A stretch of 64,000 bases of DNA from positions 682,001-746,000 of the forward strand of contig NZ_JAMTCR010000006.1 in the NCBI RefSeq assembly GCF_024171945.1, read 5' to 3'. A program made the translations under genes and the position numbers. Source of the DNA: Actinokineospora globicatena. Lineage in GTDB: Bacteria > Actinomycetota > Actinomycetes > Mycobacteriales > Pseudonocardiaceae. Of the stretch, positions 1 through 7,833 are shown piece by piece; positions within the stretch are counted from its first letter, which is position 1, and the number at the start of each line of letters is the position of its first letter. The notes under the pieces are model-generated. The model had not been told where the DNA came from and searched no databases. It saw nothing but the letters and a program-made list of their open reading frames with translations.

Positions 1-1326
1 TTGGCCGCCTGGGTTTCCGGCGAGGTTGCCTAGTGCGCCGGACGCTGGGTTGCCGCCGGGACTGCCAGTCGGGGATTGGCCGCCGGTGAGGGGATTGCCT
101 GGGGCGCCCGAGGTGGGGGTGTTGCTCGACAGCGGGGGTGCGCCCAGGCCGCCTGGGAGGGGGCGGTTGGTGGGGGCGGGTTGGCTGCCTGACTGGGGTG
201 GTGGGGCGCCGGGGGTCGGGTCGGACAGGGCGCTGGGTGGGGAGGAGGGGCGGCTGGCGGGGCCCGGGTCCGTGGTCGGCAGGGGTGGGGCGAGGCCGCT
301 GGGGGTGGTCGACGTCGGCGACGGCGGGGTGTGCGGGCCACCGGCAGGGGGTCCACCGGCGGGCGGCGCACCAGCAGGAGGTCCACCGGCAGGCGGGCCG
401 CCAGCAGGGGGGCCACCGGCGGGAGGCCCGCCAGCAGGAGGCCCGCCGACAGGCGGGTCGCCCAGGCCGGGGATGGGGCCCGCGGTGGGGGTGTCGAAGT
501 GGGACTTCGCGCCGCCGATGCCGCCGGAGACGCCGCCGGAGACACCGGCGCGCAGGAGGTCGCCCGCGGTGAGGTCCTGGCCGGTGACGGCGGCGTTGAT
601 CACGGTGGACCCGGCGCCCTCGGCCATGCCGCGGAAGGCGCCCTCGGCGGTGCGGCCGGGCAGGCCGGTGGCCCTGGTCGGGATGAAGTCCATGCCGCCG
701 CCGACCAGGCCGGAGATGGCGCCCGACAGGGCCGCGCCGCCGGTCTTGGCCAGGTCCCAGCTCTTGCGGTCGCCCTTGGCCATCTGCAGGCCCTGGATGG
801 CGGCGTCGATGGCGACCTCGGTGAGCACCTCGCGCAGGATCGCGGTGATCAGCTTGCGGAAGATCATCTGCACGGTGATCCGGGTCGCGGCCTGCGCGAT
901 CGGGATGCCCGCGCTGGAGGCGCCGAAGGTGCCGAACGCGGCGGCGATCAGCGCGGCGATCTCGATGGCCAGCATGACCAGCGCGGCGATGATCGAGTAC
1001 TTGGCGTACTCGACCTCGAGCGCGCAGTTGTCGCACGACTCGCCGAGGCCGTCGCAGGCGGCGCGCAGCTTGGTCAGGTACGCCTCGTCGCCCTCGACGA
1101 ACTGCGCCCAGTACTTCTCGAACGCCTCGGCGGCCTGCCCGTCCATGCCCCCGATGGCCTGGCTGGCCGCGCTCTTGGCCTGCGCGATGACGTCGTCGAT
1201 GTCGCCACCTGCGGTGCGCCAGGTGTCGGCGAGCGCGCGCAGCTTGTCCTCGTCGCCCTCCGGCCAGCTCTCGCCGACCACGATCGGGAACAGCCAGGTG
1301 ATCTCGGACGGGATGGTGATCGACAT
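1..1326 (-). CDS. WXG100-like large protein with PPAGG repeats (partial, 3' end outside window)
   Basis: Starts at an ATG 2 bp after the stop of the WXG100 gene and stays open to the window edge (at least 442 residues). The first ~120 residues resemble the helical WXG100-like N-terminal domain of large actinobacterial type VII effectors (CpnT-type): SITIPSEITWLFPIVVGESW, then a WRTAGGDIDD segment and a helix ending in FEKYWAQFVEGDEAY. A hydrophobic, Ala-rich stretch follows at about residues 115-160. Around residues 290-335 there is a run of PPAGG pentapeptides, then Pro/Ser/Thr/Gly-rich sequence. In this family a toxin or other C-terminal domain often follows such a linker, but that part is not in the window, so the activity is unknown. 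Co-oriented with a WXG100 and a YbaB-like gene, a common arrangement for T7SS substrates. Confident in the family; effector role is inference. Confidence 0.75.
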   Translation of the reverse strand, partial: MSITIPSEITWLFPIVVGESWPEGDEDKLRALADTWRTAGGDIDDVIAQAKSAASQAIGGMDGQAAEAFEKYWAQFVEGDEAYLTKLRAACDGLGESCDNCALEVEYAKYSIIAALVMLAIEIAALIAAAFGTFGASSAGIPIAQAATRITVQMIFRKLITAILREVLTEVAIDAAIQGLQMAKGDRKSWDLAKTGGAALSGAISGLVGGGMDFIPTRATGLPGRTAEGAFRGMAEGAGSTVINAAVTGQDLTAGDLLRAGVSGGVSGGIGGAKSHFDTPTAGPIPGLGDPPVGGPPAGGPPAGGPPAGGPPAGGPPAGAPPAGGPPAGGPHTPPSPTSTTPSGLAPPLPTTDPGPASRPSSPPSALSDPTPGAPPPQSGSQPAPTNRPLPGGLGAPPLSSNTPTSGAPGNPLTGGQSPTGSPGGNPASGALGNLAGNPGGQ

Positions 1327-1328
1327 GC

Positions 1329-1646
1329 TCAGCCCCGGATCGCGGTGAGGCCGTCACCGCTGCTCGTGTCGGTGCCCTGCTGGCTGGCGACCGAGTCCGT
1401 CAACGCCTTCTTGATCGCCTGCAGCGCCGCGGCCAGGTCGCCGAACGCCTTCGTCATGCCCTCGACGGCGGGCACGTAGTCCTTGGCGAAGGTCTTCCCC
1501 GACTCGTCGCCGCCCCAGCACGCGCCCTGCGCGGATAGCCCGTCGGTCAGCCGGGTCGCGGCGTCGCCGAGCAGGTCGCCCGCCGTGCCGAAGCCACCCG
1601 CGCCACCGGTGACGGCGGCCGGGTCCATCTCGAAGCCCGAGGTCAC
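1329..1646 (-). CDS. WXG100 (ESAT-6-like) family protein
   Basis: A 105-residue protein of typical WXG100 length. It has the WGG turn (residues 44-46, in CWGGDESGKTFAKDY) between two predicted amphipathic helices and no signal peptide, as expected for a type VII secretion substrate or partner. The GTG/ATG start overlaps the 3' end of the YbaB-like gene by 4 nt and the stop lies 2 bp before the next gene, so the three genes are probably one transcript. WXG100 proteins usually act as secreted dimers or as chaperone partners of a larger substrate; here the natural partner is the large downstream protein. No ESX core component (EccC etc.) is present in the window. Confidence 0.75.
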   Translation of the reverse strand: MTSGFEMDPAAVTGGAGGFGTAGDLLGDAATRLTDGLSAQGACWGGDESGKTFAKDYVPAVEGMTKAFGDLAAALQAIKKALTDSVASQQGTDTSSGDGLTAIRG

Positions 1647-2146
1647 CGCTGACCCCCGAACACGCTGCCGAAGCCGTCGTCGTCATCCGGGTCCGCCGCG
1701 TGCCGAGGTCCGCGCCCCGAGGTCGGCGGAGCCGGTGGCGGGGTGGGCGGGCGCAGCAGGTCGGCGAACGACGGCGCGCCCTCCACCAGGCTCGACAGGT
1801 CCGTACCGCCCTGCAGCGGCGCCAGCAGGCCCTCGACCTGCTCGCGGGCCGACCCGGCGGCGGCCTGCGCGGTCGCCACCACCAGCCTGGCCAGCTTCTC
1901 CGGGGTCGAGCGGGTGAACGCGGTCGGCGCGAGGGTCAGCTCCGTCAGCACGCCTGCCGGGTTGACCACCGCGCGGACCAGGCCGTCGGGCGAGGTCGCC
2001 GCGCCGGTCACCGCCGCGGCCCTGGTCTGCGCGTCGGCGAGCTCGCTGGTGCGCCGGTTCAGGTCGGCGAGCAGGCCCGCCACGTTCTCCCGCATCGCCG
2101 CGTTGCGCGCCTCGAGCCGGGCCCGGTGCTCAGCTGGGTCGGTCAT
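1643..2146 (-). CDS. YbaB/EbfC-family DNA-binding-like protein
   Basis: 167 residues. Residues 1-110 match the YbaB/EbfC pattern: a long N-terminal coiled-coil helix (ARLEARNAAMRENVAGLLAD), a beta-hairpin core containing PDGLVRAVVNPAGVLTELTL, and a second long helix. The C-terminal tail is Pro-rich then acidic (ADPDDDD). In actinobacteria such paralogues sit beside WXG100 genes in secretion-related clusters; their role there is not established and nucleoid binding is only the family default. The ATG start is chosen over longer readings because GGAGGGG lies 5-6 nt upstream. First gene of a three-gene overlapping operon. Confidence 0.75.
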   Translation of the reverse strand: MTDPAEHRARLEARNAAMRENVAGLLADLNRRTSELADAQTRAAAVTGAATSPDGLVRAVVNPAGVLTELTLAPTAFTRSTPEKLARLVVATAQAAAGSAREQVEGLLAPLQGGTDLSSLVEGAPSFADLLRPPTPPPAPPTSGRGPRHAADPDDDDGFGSVFGGQR

Positions 2147-2271
2147 GCGTCCCCTCCGATCGACTCTGGGACACCCCTGCGACGCGCCGCGGCCCGCTTT
2201 GGATCCCCCGAGGTTGCCATCAAACCCAAACCGCGCGCCGGGCGCGAGGAGTTCTCGGTGGACGGTCTGGC

Positions 2272-2829
2272 CTAGACCTGTGGTAATTCCCATCTGGCAA
2301 CGAACTCGGGCAGCGTCATGCCCAACAGGACGGCGTCCCAGTGGCGGCCCGCGAGGAACTCGTGCGCGCGCAGCCGACCCTCCTCGGTGAACCCGAGCGA
2401 CCGGTGCAGCCCGAGCGAGGGTTCGTTGAACTCGTAGACCTTCGCCTCGCACTTGTGCATCCGCTGCTCGCCGAACATGTAGCGCAGCAGCAGCACCACG
2501 GCCTCGGCGGCGTAGCCGTTGCGCTGGTGCTGGTGGCCGATCCCGATGCCGTAGCCGAACCGGCCCGCCCTGCGGTCGACCCCGTGGGTGGACAGCGAGC
2601 CGACCAGCTCCCCGGTCTCCAGGGACTCGATCGCCAGGTCCAGGTCGGTGCCCGGCTGCTTCGCGCGCGCCGCCGTGGCCTCCTGGAACCACGCGGCGGA
2701 GCGGGGCGGGTACAGCCGGTCGACCGCGCGCTGGTCGGCGCTGTGCTCGGTGAAGGACTGGAACACCTCCCAGTCCGCCGGTTCCACCCCGCGCAGCCGT
2801 ACCCGCTTGCCGGTCCAGAACGAGCTCAT
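2272..2829 (-). CDS. GNAT N-acetyltransferase, RimJ/RimL type
   Basis: 185 residues with the RimJ/RimL layout: it opens with a strand-rich TGKRVRLRGVEPADWEVF, has the acetyl-CoA-binding loop around IGHQHQRNGYAAEAV (family pattern Q/R-x-x-G-x-G/A, here RNGYAAEA), and the typical late motif NEPSLGLHRSLGFTEEGRLR. The substrate is probably a protein N-terminus or a small amine; it cannot be read from sequence. The ATG is taken because it aligns with the usual family start; its ribosome binding site is weak. It is monocistronic on the minus strand, separated by 47 bp from the upstream DUF6328 gene. Confidence 0.85.
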   Translation of the reverse strand: MSSFWTGKRVRLRGVEPADWEVFQSFTEHSADQRAVDRLYPPRSAAWFQEATAARAKQPGTDLDLAIESLETGELVGSLSTHGVDRRAGRFGYGIGIGHQHQRNGYAAEAVVLLLRYMFGEQRMHKCEAKVYEFNEPSLGLHRSLGFTEEGRLRAHEFLAGRHWDAVLLGMTLPEFVARWELPQV

Positions 2830-2876
2830 CGGCGCAGTCAACCAGGTCGACCCGCCCCGCACGCAGCGGTTTTCGG

Positions 2877-3401
2877 CTAGTCGGCGCGCTCGCGCATCGG
2901 CACCGCGAACCACAGCAGCATGATCAGCGCCGCGCACACGCCCGCGATCACGAACGCCGCCCAGCCGCCGATCACCATCTCGGCGAGCAGCAGCACCGAG
3001 GCCGCGACCGCCAGCGACAGGCACACCAGGCCCGCGATCGTGGTCCGCGTCGCCAGCCGCATGATCTCCTCGCGCTTGCCCTGCCGGAACAGGATCCGGT
3101 GCCACGCGGCGGGCGCGGTCAGCAGGCCGACCGACGCGACCGCGAACAGCACCGCGATCAGGTGCGTCGCCCGCTCGAAGGCGTTGGCGTCGCGCACGTA
3201 GACCTCGGTGAACGCGATCGAGAGCAGGAAGCCGAACAGGATCTGCACGCCCGCCTGGGCCACCCGCAACTCCTGGAGCAGCTCGTGCAGGTTGCGGGTG
3301 AGCCGCTGCTGGTGCGTCTCCTCGCTGTCCTGGTCGGCACCGCCCTGGCTAGCAACCCCACTGCCCTGGCTGGCAGTGGGGTTGCCCTGCTCGATCGTCA
3401 T
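2877..3401 (-). CDS. DUF6328 family four-helix membrane protein
   Basis: 174 residues. A hydrophilic, Gln/Gly/Ser-rich N-terminus (1-30) is followed by the conserved ELLQELRVAQAGVQILFGFL segment of the DUF6328 family, then four hydrophobic segments (about 55-75, 88-108, 125-145, 148-168). Function of the family is unknown. A GGAG lies 6 nt upstream of the ATG. It reads away from the small acetyltransferase at 3539, so the 137-bp gap between them must hold promoters for both. No operon partner. Confidence 0.8.
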   Translation of the reverse strand: MTIEQGNPTASQGSGVASQGGADQDSEETHQQRLTRNLHELLQELRVAQAGVQILFGFLLSIAFTEVYVRDANAFERATHLIAVLFAVASVGLLTAPAAWHRILFRQGKREEIMRLATRTTIAGLVCLSLAVAASVLLLAEMVIGGWAAFVIAGVCAALIMLLWFAVPMRERAD

Positions 3402-3538
3402 GCGTGGCTCCGTGGGCTCGGTAGGTGGGGACCTGATCCGAACATTCCTCGGGAAGACCGATCACAAACCGGACACACCGCCGGTCGCCGCGTCCGTAGG
3501 ATCGGTGCCGGGGGAGCCCACTCGAGCAGGAGGACCAC

Positions 3539-3841
3539 GTGGCAGTGCAGGTCGTCGACGTCGCCGAGCGCGGCCGGTTCGAAGCCCTCATCGACGGCGA
3601 GGTCGCCGGGTACGCGGAGTACCTGCGCGGTGACAGCCTGGTGGTCTACCCGCACACCGAGGTCGACCCGGCGTTCGAGGGCCAGGGCGTCGGCGGCGCG
3701 TTGGCCAGGGCCGCGCTGGAGGACGCCAAGTCACGCGGGCTGCCGGTGCTGGCCACCTGCCCGTTCATCGCGTCCTGGATGCGCCGCCACCCCGAGTACC
3801 TGGAGCTGGCCTACCAGAACCGGTCCACCGCGGCGGACTGA
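3539..3841 (+). CDS. Small GNAT-like N-acetyltransferase (Acetyltransf_CG type)
   Basis: 100 residues, the length of the YjdJ-like minimal GNAT family (pfam14542). The strand-turn-strand around AGYAEYLRGDSLVVYPHTEV and the acetyl-CoA loop FEGQGVGGALARAALE are conserved, followed by the usual VLATCPFIASWMRRHPEY. The substrate is unknown in this family. The GTG start is preceded by AGGAGG at a 5-nt spacing, a strong initiation signal. Stands alone, divergent from the DUF6328 gene. Confidence 0.85.
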   Translation: MAVQVVDVAERGRFEALIDGEVAGYAEYLRGDSLVVYPHTEVDPAFEGQGVGGALARAALEDAKSRGLPVLATCPFIASWMRRHPEYLELAYQNRSTAAD

Positions 3842-3880
3842 GACGATCGGCGGACTGAGGCGCTCGACCGGCTGGGGCGC

Positions 3881-4420
3881 TCAGCGGCGGTGCTCGCCCA
3901 GGACCCGCCGCAGATAGTCCTCCAGCGGCACGGTCCGGTCGTCCAACTCCACCTCGACCGGCGCCGGGTAGGGCTCCCAGCCGGAGATCAGCGCCCGCAC
4001 CACCGTCCCGTCGGGGCGCAGCGCGGCGCTATCCCCGCGCGCGACCGGGACGTACACCGGGCGCACGGTCGCCTGGGCCATGCTGATGACCACGCCCCGG
4101 CCCAGGCTCCAGCCGCGGACCTCGCCGGGTACGGCCACCACCCGGTGCCGCACCTTGGCGCCCTCGGTCGTCTCCCGGTGCTCGCCCCTGGGCAGCTTCT
4201 CCGCGTGCTCGACGGGCAGGGGCGCGGGCAGCAGCCCGCCCGCGAAGGCGGCGGCCGGGAAGTCGCGCACGGCCTGCTCGACCTGGGCGATCACCTCGGG
4301 GCCGACCACCTTGCGCCGCTCGGCGTCCCGGGCCAGCCACCGGGGCCAGGCGAGCGGGTCGAGCAACGTACTCAGGTCGATCACGGCGTGATCGTACGTC
4401 CGACCACTCCCGGGCCTCAT
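3881..4420 (-). CDS. Conserved hypothetical protein
   Basis: Not recognised. 179 residues if the ATG is used (AGGGG 8 nt upstream); an in-frame GTG at 4384 would give 167 residues. No signal peptide or membrane segment is evident. The middle of the protein (WSLGRGVVISMAQATVRPVYVP) looks like a beta-rich fold and the C-terminus (VPLEDYLRRVLGEHRR) is a basic helix. Codon use resembles its neighbours. Its stop is 39 bp from the stop of the small acetyltransferase, which converges on it. Confidence 0.5.
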   Translation of the reverse strand: MRPGSGRTYDHAVIDLSTLLDPLAWPRWLARDAERRKVVGPEVIAQVEQAVRDFPAAAFAGGLLPAPLPVEHAEKLPRGEHRETTEGAKVRHRVVAVPGEVRGWSLGRGVVISMAQATVRPVYVPVARGDSAALRPDGTVVRALISGWEPYPAPVEVELDDRTVPLEDYLRRVLGEHRR

Positions 4421-4728
4421 GCGTGGATCCCCTGCGGCACGCGCGGCAGCGTAGGGAGCCCCGGTGAACACCACGCCGGGCTCGGGTGTCGCCCTTGTGT
4501 TCGACCGACGGCGGGCGCGCGGGTGGTCGGCGGGCGCCGCCCCTGACCTGCCCGGAGTGGACAGTCGTCGGCCACGCGCTGTAACGCCGTTAGGCCGAAC
4601 GCCAGGAAGCCGCCAACCCGCCATCACGCGGTGATCGGATCGGACAGTCCTGACTGGACGTCACGGTGACCGATCTCATGCTCCCCTTGGGACGGACGGA
4701 GCCGGGGCCCGCGCCCCGGCCGCCGCCG
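4421..4728. other. Intergenic region, TetR gene 3' side
   Basis: 308 bp without a supported gene. It holds the putative terminator of the tetR-like gene (4701-4720) and, upstream of the hypothetical gene, the near-palindrome CGTTAGGCCGAACG at 4588-4601. The same 14-mer occurs just upstream of the GGDEF/HD-GYP gene at 11293-11306. Nothing else stands out. Confidence 0.4.
4701..4720 (-). terminator. Hairpin terminator of the TetR-family gene
   Basis: GCCGGGGC-CCGC-GCCCCGGC, an 8-bp perfect stem with a 4-nt loop, lies 8 bp beyond the stop codon of the regulator gene on the minus strand. No U-tract follows, which is common for actinobacterial terminators. Confidence 0.6.
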
Positions 4729-5523
4729 TCAGGCCTGTGTGGACCCGTCGCGGGAGTCGACCAGAGCCTGCACGCCGTCGAGGATGCGGGCCAGGCCGAA
4801 CTCGAACACGCGCTGCGGGTCGTCCGCCGCCTGGCCGACCGCGGCGACCACCGAGGCCGCCAGCGGGTACCGGGTGTGGTCGAGCAACGTGGTCAGCACC
4901 GGGCTGTGCGCGGCCCACCACTGCTGCTCGCTGACCCCGCCCTCCCCGTCGCCGTCGGCCTCCACCGCGCGCCGCGCCGAGGTCTCCGCGTGCCCGATCA
5001 CCAGGGTCAGCACGGTGTCCATCTCGGTCTCGGACAGCCCGATCCCGGCCACCGTGCCGAGTTCGTAGTCGTACTTGGCCATCACGTTCGGGCCCAGCGG
5101 CGGGCGGCTCACGCCGACGCGCAGCATCCACGGGTGCCGGTGGTAGAGGTCCCAGTTGCGCCGCGCCACCTGCTCCAGCCGGGCCCGCCAGCAGCGCCGG
5201 TTGTCCTCGGCCACCTCGGGCGCGGGCTGCGGGGTGTCGGCGTAGACCGTGTCGAGCATCAGGTCGACCAGTTCGGCCTTGCCGGGGACGTAGGTGTAGA
5301 GCGACATGGTGCCCACGTTGAGCTTGTCGGCCACCCTGCGCATCGACAGCGCCCCGAGCCCGTCGGTGTCGGCGACCTCTATGGCCGCGGCCACGATCCG
5401 GTCGACGCTGAGGTCACGCCTGCCGTTGCGGACCGGCGCCTGGGTCTGCTTGCGCCACAGCAGCGCGAGGCTGCGCGCGGGGTCGCCGCCCCCGCTGTGG
5501 TCCTTCGTCGCGTCCTTTGCCAT
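4729..5523 (-). CDS. TetR/AcrR-family transcriptional regulator
   Basis: 264 residues. The N-terminal HTH is clear at about residues 40-85: VDRIVAAAIEVADTDGLGAL then SMRRVADKLNVGTMSLYTYV, with the LYTYVPGKAELVDLM signature of the family. Residues 100-250 match the TetR_C_1 (tetracycline-repressor-like) ligand-binding domain, with the NRRCWRARLEQVARRNWDLY helix. The 30-residue N-terminal extension is typical of actinobacterial members. No gene reads divergently from it, so autoregulation or a distant target is likely. An AGGA sequence lies 11 nt upstream of the ATG. The ligand is unknown. Confidence 0.9.
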   Translation of the reverse strand: MAKDATKDHSGGGDPARSLALLWRKQTQAPVRNGRRDLSVDRIVAAAIEVADTDGLGALSMRRVADKLNVGTMSLYTYVPGKAELVDLMLDTVYADTPQPAPEVAEDNRRCWRARLEQVARRNWDLYHRHPWMLRVGVSRPPLGPNVMAKYDYELGTVAGIGLSETEMDTVLTLVIGHAETSARRAVEADGDGEGGVSEQQWWAAHSPVLTTLLDHTRYPLAASVVAAVGQAADDPQRVFEFGLARILDGVQALVDSRDGSTQA

Positions 5524-5930
5524 GGTGGCCCGATCCTAACTGGTCCGCCTCGGTGCGGTCGGCGACGCACAGGCCCGGGCCAATCCGGCCACCCGCGGAT
5601 CACCGACCGTGATCGGTCCCAACGTTCGCGTGTGGACGATCGGCGCGCAAGCCCGCTGCCTCGACTCGGCCATCCGTCCCCTCCTGGTGTGCATAGGGAT
5701 ACCAGTGGCGGTCCGGCCGGTGTCCGCTGCCCGGCCCCGGCGCGCCCGGCGCGCGGTGCCGGTCGCCGAACGGACGGGGGCGCGGCACCGGGGGTGGACC
5801 AGCGCACCGGACCCCACCGTACCCGAGTTCGTACGGTATACGCCCGCAATGCCGCGAGGCCCGGACCGAATGCCGGTCCGGGCCTCACTCGCTTGGGGCA
5901 GTCCACCGCCTCGTCGCGGGCGGTGACCCG
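5524..5930. other. Long intergenic region upstream of TetR gene
   Basis: 407 bp between the regulator start and the stop of the DUF2637 gene. Open frames here are short and show no conserved features. The notable element is the inverted repeat at 5816-5837 with a TATAC hexamer beside it. The length suggests a long 5' leader or an unrecognised small gene. Confidence 0.35.
5816..5837. promoter_or_regulatory. Inverted repeat, candidate TetR operator
   Basis: ACCGTAC-N8-GTACGGT, a 22-bp perfect inverted repeat with 7-bp arms, immediately followed by a TATAC sequence that could be a -10 element on either strand. It lies about 290 bp upstream of the tetR-like gene. TetR-family operators are usually palindromes of this size, so autoregulation is a reasonable inference; there is no direct evidence. 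Confidence 0.35.
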
Positions 5931-7349
5931 CTAGTTGGCGCTGATCGCCCGCAGCTGCTCGATGCTGCTGAGCTCCGACTCGCGCACCGACACACCGCGG
6001 GCGTGGGTCACCCGCCACAGCGTGGTGACGCTCTGCAGGGGGTGCAGGAACCAGCCCCACGCGCCGATGACCGGCAGCGACCGGGCGACCCGGCCGCGGG
6101 CGCGCCGCTCGCTGCGCGAGTGCCACCCGATGTGCAGCTCGAAGAGCAGGATGCCGACGGCGGCGGGGGCGGCGAACATGATCGACGCCTCGATGCCGTA
6201 GCCCTTGCCCGCCGCGTGCTCCCAGTTCAGGTAGACGCTGCCCGCCAGCAGGGCCAGCAGGGCGAAGCGGGGACCGGCACCGGAGTACGGCGACAGCGCG
6301 TAGCGGTGCGCGAGCCCGGCGACGATCAGCGCCGAGGCGTCGAACACCAGCGACACCACCGCCGCGAGCGGGGTGGGGATGCTGAAGCCGCGCGCGTACT
6401 CGAACAGCGACCACCACGAGATGCCCATGGCGGCGACCAGCACCACGATCCACGCCATGTTCGCCGACCAGGACAGCACGGTCGGCACCCGGGGCGTCAG
6501 CGGCGCGGCCGGTTCGAGCAGCGGGTTGTCGATCCGCTCGGCGCGCGCGGTGACGTAGGCGTCGACCGGGGAGACCGCCTCGACCGGCACCTGCTCGGCG
6601 ACGACCATCGCGTTGCCCACCCGGGGCGCCTCGGTGGTGGTCCCGGCATCGCCGTTCGTGGAGGCGTCGCCCTCGGGGGCTTCGTCCTTGCGAGCTTCGG
6701 CCTTGCTGGCTTCGTCGGGCGCGTCCGGGGTCTGCTCGGCCTGGGTCGTCTTGGCCTTGTCCGACTTCGCGTCGGCGGGCTCTGCCGGGGCGTCGGTGCT
6801 GGGGTCCGCGGGGAGGGTGATGGTCGCGGTGTCCGCGGCGGCGGAGTCTCTGTCGGTGTCCACGGTGTCCACGGTGTCCGAGTCGGGGTTGGGAGCGGGG
6901 GAGGAGGGGGCGTCGTCCTGGCGCGCGGCGACGGTTTCAGCGGTCTTGCCGTTCTCGGTGGCCTCGGCGGCGGTCGGGTCGACCGGGGTGAGGCCGACCA
7001 CCGTCGGCGACTCGTCGGCCGGGCCCGCGTCCGCACCGGTACCGGTGTCCGTGCCGTCGATGCCGTGCTCGGTGGAGCGCAGCGCGTCCAGCTCCGCCAG
7101 CAGCTCGGGGCTCATCGCCACCAGGTCGCCGGTGTCGCCGATCTTGTGCTCGCCGCGCCAGGTGTTGATGATCCCGGTCGCGTACGCGCGGGTGACGCCG
7201 TTGACCCCGTAGGCGGCAAGCCACTGCTGGACCGCGTGCGTGGTCGGGGGTTCGACCAGCGCGCACGCGTAGCGGATCTTGTCGGCCAGCGTCGCCTTGG
7301 CCGCGATGGCCTCGGCGTGCTCGGGGTCTATGTCGATCTTCGGACTCAC
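5931..7349 (-). CDS. DUF2637 (SpdB-like) membrane protein with long acidic linker
   Basis: 472 residues from a GTG that has AGGAG 7 nt upstream; longer readings lack a ribosome binding site. Residues 1-85 form a helical, possibly HTH-like domain (KIDIDPEHAEAIAAKATLAD and GVTRAYATGIINTWRGEH). Residues ~90-300 are a disordered Ala/Asp/Thr/Pro/Glu-rich linker. Residues ~305-450 match DUF2637, found in Streptomyces plasmid spread proteins (SpdB) and related chromosomal proteins: ANMAWIVVLVAAMGISWWSL, FSIPTPLAAVVSLVFDASAL, GSVYLNWEHAAGKGYG, with four membrane segments, then the conserved VARSLPVIGAWGWFLHPLQS. No transfer or replication gene is nearby, so a conjugation role is not supported here. 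Family call is good; function unknown. Confidence 0.75.
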   Translation of the reverse strand: MSPKIDIDPEHAEAIAAKATLADKIRYACALVEPPTTHAVQQWLAAYGVNGVTRAYATGIINTWRGEHKIGDTGDLVAMSPELLAELDALRSTEHGIDGTDTGTGADAGPADESPTVVGLTPVDPTAAEATENGKTAETVAARQDDAPSSPAPNPDSDTVDTVDTDRDSAAADTATITLPADPSTDAPAEPADAKSDKAKTTQAEQTPDAPDEASKAEARKDEAPEGDASTNGDAGTTTEAPRVGNAMVVAEQVPVEAVSPVDAYVTARAERIDNPLLEPAAPLTPRVPTVLSWSANMAWIVVLVAAMGISWWSLFEYARGFSIPTPLAAVVSLVFDASALIVAGLAHRYALSPYSGAGPRFALLALLAGSVYLNWEHAAGKGYGIEASIMFAAPAAVGILLFELHIGWHSRSERRARGRVARSLPVIGAWGWFLHPLQSVTTLWRVTHARGVSVRESELSSIEQLRAISAN

Positions 7350-7833
7350 CTGCGCGCTCCTGTCGAGTGGATGGCGGATGACGCGGGACCCGGTGTCGAG
7401 TCGATGGGGTGAGAGCACTCTGTCGGACGCGCTCGGTGGCCGTCCACCCGGGGGTCCCCCGGCGCGACCTCAGATCAACGATCTTGACCCACTCGTGCCC
7501 TCCCTGTTATCAAGGTCCACTCGGCGTGCGCCCATCCGTCCACAGTGGAGCGTCCACGACCGGTGGCGGCGGCCCCGCGACCAGCGGCGACGGCGCCCGA
7601 TCCGGTGACCGCCGCCACGGCCGCCCGCGGCCGCGGATGTCCTGCGGCGTCCACGATGTGGGCACCGCGGACCGCGCCGGGGTGACGCGGCCCACCACCG
7701 ACCGGGTGACCTGCGGCTGGGGCCGCCCCGATCGGCCACGGCACGGCTGGGCCCTGTGATCCCGCGGGCGATCCTGGATTCACCCCCTCGGGGGTGCCTA
7801 CGGTGGGACGACCCGATCCGTGGAGGCTGGCCC
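7350..7833. promoter_or_regulatory. Divergent promoter region of the DUF2637 gene and thrC
   Basis: 484 bp without a convincing gene. It must contain the promoters of the DUF2637 gene (minus) and thrC (plus). A -35-like TTGACC at 7484-7489 faces thrC, but the hexamer 17 bp on (TTATCA) is a poor -10. A 16-bp perfect palindrome, CACCCCCTCGGGGGTG at 7781-7796, lies 38 bp upstream of the thrC start and could be an operator or a leader hairpin. Confidence 0.4.

Noticed and set aside
331..480. CRISPR-like short repeats near the left edge
   Set aside because: They are 15-nt in-frame repeats coding PPAGG without unique spacers.
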